Positions 58,293 through 64,000 of a DNA stretch of 64,000 nt are shown one piece after another; position 1 is the stretch's first letter; the number at the start of each line of letters is the position of its first letter. The translations under genes and the position numbers were made by a program. A model generated the notes under the pieces. That model had not been told where the DNA came from. It did no database searches and saw only the letters and a program-made list of their open reading frames with translations. Source of the stretch: M269 sp964640795. GTDB taxonomy: Bacteria; Pseudomonadota; Gammaproteobacteria; Enterobacterales; Alteromonadaceae. The stretch covers positions 1-64,000 of the forward strand of contig CAZXIN010000019.1 of assembly GCA_964640795.1 (NCBI GenBank), given 5' to 3'.

Positions 58293-61200
58293 TGCATAAT
58301 ACTGAGCATGATAACGAGGTGAATCCTGAAAAAGCTTGGTATACCCTGTTTTTCAGAAGAAATCACCTACTTAATTTAAGCATCATTATCTTGTTGGTCG
58401 CGGGCTATTCTGCCATTACAAACTTGCCGCGATTAGAAGACCCAAGAATTGATACGCGTAATGTTTTGGTGTTGACGCCTTATCCTGGAGCATCTGCTGA
58501 GCGAGTGGAAGCGCTCGTTACTGATGTCATTGAGGATGAGCTTCGTCAGCAGTCTGAAATCAAAGAGATTAAATCAACATCGCGAGCAGGCATTTCTGTC
58601 ATCAACATTGAGTTGCAAGCTTGGGTTAATAGTACAACCAATGAGCAGATTTTCTCAAAAATTCGCGATCGCTTAGGGGTGGCGAGCCGGCAATTTCCAG
58701 AAGGTGCGGGTGAACCTGAACTTGATGAAAAGCGCGGAGCAACATCATTTACATTGTTGGTTGCATTGACCGAAAACCCCGGTTATCCGCTATCTAAAGC
58801 AATCATTTCACGTTTATCAGCTGAACTAGCAGATCAATTAAGAAACGTCTATGGCACGGAAATCGTGAGAACTTTCGGGGATCTCGACGAACAAATACGT
58901 GTCGATATCAATGCTCAGCGATTAAGTAGTGCTGGGCTTTCGATTGAGCAAGCGAGCCAACGTATTGCTGGAGCGGACCCTAAAGTGCCTGCCGGGGTAT
59001 TACGTAATGAGCAACAGAATGTCAGGCTGCAAGTATCCGACGGCTTAGATAGCCTCGACTTAATTAGGAACATCTCTTTGCAAAGCGGTGATGATGGTAC
59101 TTTCTTGCGGTTGGGCGATGTTGCAGAGGTCAGCCGCGGTTGGCGCACGCCTGTATCTGATATTGCATTGATTGACGGAAAGCCAGGTGTTTTTGTTGCT
59201 GCGCGCATGCAACCCACATTGAGAGTTGACCAATGGACCGACAACGCTAAAGCAGTTATAGAGCAGTTCAATCAAACGCACCAAGGTTCTGTAACCACCA
59301 AGATTGTGTTTGATCAAAACCAATACACCTCAGCACGTTTAAGTGATTTATCCGAAAACCTGTTACTCGGTAGTTTGGTCGTCATGCTGGTGGTTTTTGC
59401 TTTCATGGGTATTCGAGCCGCACTTATTGTGGGCTTAGCATTGCCTCTGTCAGCAGCATTTACCGTTTTCTCATTGAGCTTTTTCGGTCAACAAATCCAT
59501 CAGATGTCTATCTTTGGCATTATTATCGCGATCGGATTACTCATCGATAATGCGATTGTGATAACGGATGAGATTCGCCTGAATCTGGCTAATCAACAGC
59601 ACTCTCGAATGCAAGCACTGAGTATCAGTATTAAGCATTTGTTTGCACCCCTTGTCTCCTCCACGCTGACAACTATTCTAGGCTTTATGCCGATCCTACT
59701 CCTGTCTGGGAATATTGGTGACTTTATCGGACCAATAGCGATCAGTGTTGTCATGGCTTTGATTGGTTCTCTAGCCATCTCATTGACTATCATTGCTTCC
59801 TTGGCCGCACGCTTTTTATCCCGTGAGAACGGTCAGGCTCATCGGCCTTGGTATAAGCAGGGCGTGCAAACACCATCCACCACCCAAGGTTTTAGACAGC
59901 TACTCGCTTACTGTATTCGTAAGCCGCTCATACCACTCGCACTCACCGTGATTGTTCCATTAAGTGGCTTTGTGTTGGCTGGTCAATTAGGTAATGTCTT
60001 TTTCCCCAGCGCGGATCGTGATCAATTTCAGCTGTACTTATGGATGCCGAATGGTACAGCCATAGAACAAACTCAGACTGTTGTTGCTGAGGTTGACGAT
60101 GTTATCAGGCAGCACAAAGATGTTGCACAGGTGACTTGGCTGATTGGTGGTTCTGCACCATCAGTTTATTATAATCAGGTTATGTCGCGAGATAACACAC
60201 CGAGGTTCGCCAATGCTGTTATTAACGCCAAAACGGTGTCTGCGGCAAGTGGGTTAATTGGTGAGTTACAGCGTGAGTTGGACAATCAATTTCCGCAAGC
60301 AAAAATCGTTGTAAGGGCTTTCGGGCAGGGGCCACCGATTTCAGCACCTATTGGTATAGATATCTTTGGCCCAGATGTCGAGGTACTGAACGAGCTTGGT
60401 GAACAGGTTCGCGCAGCTATGGCACTCGTGCCTGGTGTGACCAATACGATTTCGTCTATTACTGTCGGTGAACCAGAGTTCACCTTGAATGCTGATCGTG
60501 ATGCCAGCTTGTTAGCTGGGCTTAATTTGACTGACATTGCAGGCCAATTGCAAATGGCACTAGATGGTCGTTTGGGCGGGTCAATTCTCGAAGATACAGA
60601 GGAAGTACCAATCAGCATCCAAGTCAGTGATATCGAGCGCTCAGAGTTAGGTGAACTGGCATCCCTCCCCATTATCAATACACAATTGTCTCAAGAGCAG
60701 CAGTGGTTACCATTGTCGGCTGTGGGTAAGTTTGATTTGGTTCCTACAGTGGGTGGCATTTCTCGACAAGACGGTGTGCGAGTCAATCATGTCGAAGCTT
60801 TTTTATCGCCAAATGCGACAGCTATTGATGCAAGCAATCGTTTGACTGAACTATTAGAACAAGCAAACTTTGGGTTACCTCCGGGCTACAGCATGCGTAT
60901 GGCAGGCGATGCCGATAAACAACAAGAAGCGGTAGGCCAGCTAGCCACTTATGCGCCTGTACTGTTGGTACTGATGATAGCAACTCTGATCCTAACATTT
61001 AACAGCGTACGCTTGGCTCTAGTGATTGGCTCGGTTGCCGTATTATCTGTTGGGTTAGGTATGCTGAGTCTATGGATATCGGGTATGCCTATCGGCTTTA
61101 ATCCGATTCTTGGTAGTGCTGGATTGATAGGGGTAGCGATTAACGGATCTATTGTTGTAATAGCCGCTATTAACGCTAACGAGAAGGCAAAGCTTGGTGA

Positions 61201-61462
61201 CACGCAAGAGATTGTGATTGAGACCTTGAGTTGTAGTCGCCATATTTTGTCAACCACAGTGACAACGGTAGGAGGTTTTATCCCACTGCTCTTGTTTAGT
61301 GAAGGCACATTTTGGCCTCCATTAGCCGTTGTTCTTGCAGGTGGTGTCGGATTTTCGGTGATGTTATCACTGGTGTTCACACCCATTGTTGTTGCTTTTC
61401 TAGGGCGTCGTGCCGCACGCAAAAAAGAACAAGCTGTTATCGAGTTAGCTCCAGCAATGTAA
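58292..61462 (+). CDS. RND-family efflux permease
   Basis: This 1056-residue pump has the twelve membrane segments and two large periplasmic loops of the AcrB/HAE1-type superfamily: NLSIIILLVAGYSAITNLPR first helix, LTPYPGASAERVEALVT porter domain, FGIIIAIGLLIDNAIVITDEI in TM4 (the aspartates of proton relay; D-N-A in place of D-D-A), SSTLTTILGFMPILLLSG, and QQEAVGQLATYAPVLLVLMI before the second half. It exports drugs, bile acids or dyes with proton drive. The D-N variant also occurs in other RND subgroups and leaves one relay acid. It forms a unit with the adaptor; a hairpin at 61472 ends it. Confidence 0.94.
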   Translation: MHNTEHDNEVNPEKAWYTLFFRRNHLLNLSIIILLVAGYSAITNLPRLEDPRIDTRNVLVLTPYPGASAERVEALVTDVIEDELRQQSEIKEIKSTSRAGISVINIELQAWVNSTTNEQIFSKIRDRLGVASRQFPEGAGEPELDEKRGATSFTLLVALTENPGYPLSKAIISRLSAELADQLRNVYGTEIVRTFGDLDEQIRVDINAQRLSSAGLSIEQASQRIAGADPKVPAGVLRNEQQNVRLQVSDGLDSLDLIRNISLQSGDDGTFLRLGDVAEVSRGWRTPVSDIALIDGKPGVFVAARMQPTLRVDQWTDNAKAVIEQFNQTHQGSVTTKIVFDQNQYTSARLSDLSENLLLGSLVVMLVVFAFMGIRAALIVGLALPLSAAFTVFSLSFFGQQIHQMSIFGIIIAIGLLIDNAIVITDEIRLNLANQQHSRMQALSISIKHLFAPLVSSTLTTILGFMPILLLSGNIGDFIGPIAISVVMALIGSLAISLTIIASLAARFLSRENGQAHRPWYKQGVQTPSTTQGFRQLLAYCIRKPLIPLALTVIVPLSGFVLAGQLGNVFFPSADRDQFQLYLWMPNGTAIEQTQTVVAEVDDVIRQHKDVAQVTWLIGGSAPSVYYNQVMSRDNTPRFANAVINAKTVSAASGLIGELQRELDNQFPQAKIVVRAFGQGPPISAPIGIDIFGPDVEVLNELGEQVRAAMALVPGVTNTISSITVGEPEFTLNADRDASLLAGLNLTDIAGQLQMALDGRLGGSILEDTEEVPISIQVSDIERSELGELASLPIINTQLSQEQQWLPLSAVGKFDLVPTVGGISRQDGVRVNHVEAFLSPNATAIDASNRLTELLEQANFGLPPGYSMRMAGDADKQQEAVGQLATYAPVLLVLMIATLILTFNSVRLALVIGSVAVLSVGLGMLSLWISGMPIGFNPILGSAGLIGVAINGSIVVIAAINANEKAKLGDTQEIVIETLSCSRHILSTTVTTVGGFIPLLLFSEGTFWPPLAVVLAGGVGFSVMLSLVFTPIVVAFLGRRAARKKEQAVIELAPAM

Positions 61463-61471
61463 TGACTCTCA

Positions 61472-61498
61472 CGGCTTTCTTTGTCCTAAAGAAAGCCG
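61472..61498 (+). terminator. Hairpin at the end of the efflux operon
   Basis: CGGCTTTCTTT and AAAGAAAGCCG pair perfectly over 11 bp around GTCCT, 10 bp after the stop. The run behind it is not T-rich, so termination may be factor-aided, but the hairpin is strong. Confidence 0.7.
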
Positions 61499-61735
61499 GT
61501 CATAAACAATGACACCATTCATCATATTATTGTGATTCCTTCACAATACTTTCTAATAAGTGACACAAATGTGTCATGATGCTCTGATAAGTTGCAGCGA
61601 TTGTATTTTTGGCTGAGTTGTAGTTGCTTTGCAAGTGGCTAAATATATTAATTTAAACAATAACTTAGCTCGGGTTAAAACTAAATAAACATCACCCTAG
61701 CTTGTTTTAAATACTCATACGCTCTGGAAAATACT

Positions 61736-64000
61736 ATGCACAATAAACCACTGTCAATTAAACGCGGGTACAAATACTCAGCGCTTAGAGCTCTTTCACC
61801 TATCGCCATGTCGATAATTGCTGTCGCGCCTAATTTGTATGCACAAGAAGTTGAGGATGATGAGACTGCAGGGGTAGAAGTTATTGTTGTGACGGCATCT
61901 AGGCGTGCTGAAAGTCTTCAAGACGTGGCTATCTCGGTTAATGCTTTAGGCGAAAAACAACTAGAAGAGTTAGGCATTGATAAGTTTGAAGACTATGTTG
62001 CGTTGTTACCTGGCGTGAGTGCGCAAGGGCAAGGCCCCGGTAAACAAGAGATTTTTATCCGTGGTATAACACCTGGCCGCACAGGGCTGCGTATTTCTGG
62101 TCTTGCTGCAGAACCCAGTACTGCTCTCTATTTCGACGAAGCGCCAATATCTACAGGTGGTCGTAACATCGATTTGTATGCGACTGATTTGAACCGAATA
62201 GAGGTATTAAAAGGTCCACAAGGGACGCTGTTCGGAGCGAGTTCGCAAGCAGGTACAGTACGTTTGATTCCAAACAAGCCCGTGTTAGATGAGTTTGAAG
62301 CTGGTGGTACAGTTGGTTTCTCCTCAACACGCTCCGGCGAAGACAGTAACCTGAGCGAAGGTTACGTCAACATTCCGATTATTGAAGATAAATTTGCTAT
62401 TCGTTTCGTTGGTTACAATTCGACAGATGGTGGATTTGTTGACAATATCCCAGCAACGCGCCAACTACCGCTAACGAACCCCGGACTTGCTGGTGCTGTT
62501 CCTGCAGTCAGAGAAACGATTGCTAACACATCCGTTGCCGAAGATGACTTTAATGACGTCACGTTTAGTGGTTTCCGTGCGAGTGCACTATATGCATTCA
62601 ATGACAACTGGGATTTATATGTCACCCATATTAATCAAACGATTGATTCTGAAGGGGTGTTCGAATTTGAACCTGAAGTAAGCACTGACAATGATTTCAA
62701 TGTTCAGACATTCACACCCGATAATGGCGAAGACGAACTCAACTTAACAACATGGACTGTGAATGGACGCGTGAATAATTTAGAGCTTATATATAACGGC
62801 TCATATACGGATCGTGTCTTTGAAGGCAGAACTGACTACACAGGTTACTCAAACAACGGTCCATTTATTCCGTATTATATTTGTACACCTGGATACGATG
62901 TTTGCGGAACACCTGAACTTATTGCTGATGCATTCTTCCAGACAGAGCGCTTTGTTCAAGAAGTACGCTTTGCAACTGATGCGGATAGAGACTGGCGTAT
63001 TATTGGTGGTCTTTTCTATGATGATCAGGAAATCACTGAACGTACGGACTTAATTTATCCGTCTTCCATAGCGGCAGGCTTCCAACCTAATTTCCCTATA
63101 CCCGATGCTTTTGCATCTGACCCAAATGTTCGCGCACCAGGGGTGACCTTCTTTAACGATTTTATACGTGACCGTGAAGAGACATCTGTTTTCGGTGAGT
63201 TTTCATACGACTTTACTGACGATGTCACAGTTTCTGTTGGCTTTAGGCATTACAGTATCGACATAGGTTTGACTGGGCAGGCCAGCTTTGGTCAACGTGC
63301 TGCAGGCCCAGAAGCCGACGGAGGGTTTAACGTAGACGCTGCATTAGAAGGGCAGTCACCCACTACGCTGGATGATACGATATACAAGTTCAATGTGAGT
63401 TGGGATGTTAACGATGACGTCTTGCTATACGCCACCTATTCAGAAGGTTTTAGGTCAGGAAGCTTTAACCGTAATGGCACAGGTAATGGACCAGACGATA
63501 TCCCTTTCTTTTTCGATACGGATGATGTTGCTAACACAGAGTTTGGCTGGAAAACACAATTCTTCAAAAATACATTACGCTTCAACGGCGCAATATTCTT
63601 TGTAGATTTTGATGATTTGCAACAAGGGGTACTCGATTTCTCTATATCGAATGTCTCTTTCTTTGATAACGTGGGATCAGCAGAACAGCGTGGTTTAGAG
63701 TTTGATGTAGAGTGGGCGGCAAATGACAATTTAACGTTATTTACGTCTTGGACTTTCCTTGACTCCGAATTAGTTGAAATACCTGAAACGCTGGTCAATA
63801 TCTCGCCTGCTGGATCTGACTTACCATTCTCACCTTCTTATGAAGGCGTTGTGGGTGGACGATACAGCTATGATATCGACGGCTATACGTTGTTCGGACA
63901 GATTGTTAGTCAATTTACTGGTTCGCGCTTTACCTCTCTAGCCGAAGTTGGGCGTTTTGAGTTGGAAGACTATGCTCAAGTTAATCTGACGCTAGGTGTT
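61736..64000 (+). CDS. TonB-dependent receptor (3' truncated by window edge)
   Basis: The frame opens at the ATG at 61736 and is still open at base 64000, 755 codons so far. It starts with a long export signal (MHNKPLSIKRGYKYSALRAL, then a hydrophobic segment ending VAPNLYAQ), a TonB-box-like EVIVVTASRRAESLQDV and a plug with EVLKGPQGTLFGASSQAGTVR. The barrel strands follow without a break, for example ETSVFGEFSYDFTDDVTVSVG in part. It belongs to the same wide group as the receptor at 10.5 kb. It lies 274 bp behind the RND operon, with AT-rich promoter sequence between. The ligand is unknown; the true end is outside the window. Confidence 0.93.
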   Translation, partial: MHNKPLSIKRGYKYSALRALSPIAMSIIAVAPNLYAQEVEDDETAGVEVIVVTASRRAESLQDVAISVNALGEKQLEELGIDKFEDYVALLPGVSAQGQGPGKQEIFIRGITPGRTGLRISGLAAEPSTALYFDEAPISTGGRNIDLYATDLNRIEVLKGPQGTLFGASSQAGTVRLIPNKPVLDEFEAGGTVGFSSTRSGEDSNLSEGYVNIPIIEDKFAIRFVGYNSTDGGFVDNIPATRQLPLTNPGLAGAVPAVRETIANTSVAEDDFNDVTFSGFRASALYAFNDNWDLYVTHINQTIDSEGVFEFEPEVSTDNDFNVQTFTPDNGEDELNLTTWTVNGRVNNLELIYNGSYTDRVFEGRTDYTGYSNNGPFIPYYICTPGYDVCGTPELIADAFFQTERFVQEVRFATDADRDWRIIGGLFYDDQEITERTDLIYPSSIAAGFQPNFPIPDAFASDPNVRAPGVTFFNDFIRDREETSVFGEFSYDFTDDVTVSVGFRHYSIDIGLTGQASFGQRAAGPEADGGFNVDAALEGQSPTTLDDTIYKFNVSWDVNDDVLLYATYSEGFRSGSFNRNGTGNGPDDIPFFFDTDDVANTEFGWKTQFFKNTLRFNGAIFFVDFDDLQQGVLDFSISNVSFFDNVGSAEQRGLEFDVEWAANDNLTLFTSWTFLDSELVEIPETLVNISPAGSDLPFSPSYEGVVGGRYSYDIDGYTLFGQIVSQFTGSRFTSLAEVGRFELEDYAQVNLTLGV

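Noticed and set aside
60949..61422. 157-codon minus-strand frame
   Set aside because: Antisense to the RND pump gene, with no start signal and low-complexity Thr/Ile content; a shadow of codon usage.
61736..64000. Apparent absence of a long gene at the end of the window, suggesting a pseudogene
   Set aside because: A continuous frame of 755 codons is open from 61736 to the last base; it is simply cut by the window edge.

Overview
The window looks like chromosomal DNA of a free-living, aerobic, probably marine gammaproteobacterium of moderate to low GC. The reasons are a GroEL with a GGM tail, TonB-dependent receptors with large beta-barrels, a glyoxylate shunt made of malate synthase G and the long (about 530 aa) isocitrate lyase under a DUF3612-type XRE regulator, and many small families typical of Alteromonadales/Oceanospirillales-like bacteria (DUF3833, DUF1285, DUF3014, DUF6482, DUF4252, DUF6702). 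No rRNA, tRNA, insertion sequence, integrase or CRISPR array was seen. The genus cannot be fixed from the sequence alone.

Layout. 1-910: end of groEL and its terminator. 1-5.5 kb: an orphan periplasmic binding protein, a divergent restriction-modification pair (cytosine-5 methyltransferase and a PD-(D/E)XK nuclease candidate) and a secreted lyase-like jelly-roll protein. 5.5-7.6 kb: an overlapping ECF sigma / anti-sigma / two DUF4252 operon on the minus strand. 7.9-16 kb: glutathione transferase, orphan sugar-type binding protein, FKBP isomerase, TonB receptor, Asp-nucleophile alpha/beta hydrolase and an HGSNAT-like membrane acyltransferase preceded by an overlapping mini-protein. 16-20 kb: exported methyltransferase, exported amidohydrolase, DUF1285 and DUF3014. 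20-26 kb: sterol-desaturase-like protein, a tightly overlapped YnjBCD-type ABC importer and a radical SAM/SPASM-like enzyme 12 bp behind it. 26-33 kb: DUF6482, DUF3833, a large Ig-like lipoprotein, DUF6702 and an M1 peptidase.

33-42 kb: proBA and a LysE exporter, MAPEG protein, FosA-type enzyme, esterase, small DUFs and a lipoprotein. 40.5-46.2 kb: the glyoxylate regulon, with a divergent regulator and an iterated TTGTGAAATT operator array between regulator and glcB-aceA. 46-51.7 kb: membrane protein, TPR-TonB protein, M20 peptidase, a second ECF sigma operon, cytidine deaminase and histidine phosphatase. 51.7-55.8 kb: a bufferin-type RiPP operon (precursor, MNIO enzyme, partner protein) with an unusual tandem-duplicated, lipoprotein-like precursor, divergent from a cytochrome c'/dihaem cytochrome c pair. 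55.8-64 kb: GNAT, TetR, an RND efflux pair and a second TonB receptor that runs off the window.

The best candidates for something undescribed are the two-unit bufferin lipoprotein with a long hairpin separating it from its modifying enzymes (51.7-54.1 kb), the YnjBCD plus radical SAM operon (20-26 kb), the repeated operator of the glyoxylate regulator (42.1-42.3 kb) and the R-M pair of unknown specificity (2.2-4.6 kb). All functions come from reading motifs and family resemblance. No database search was run.
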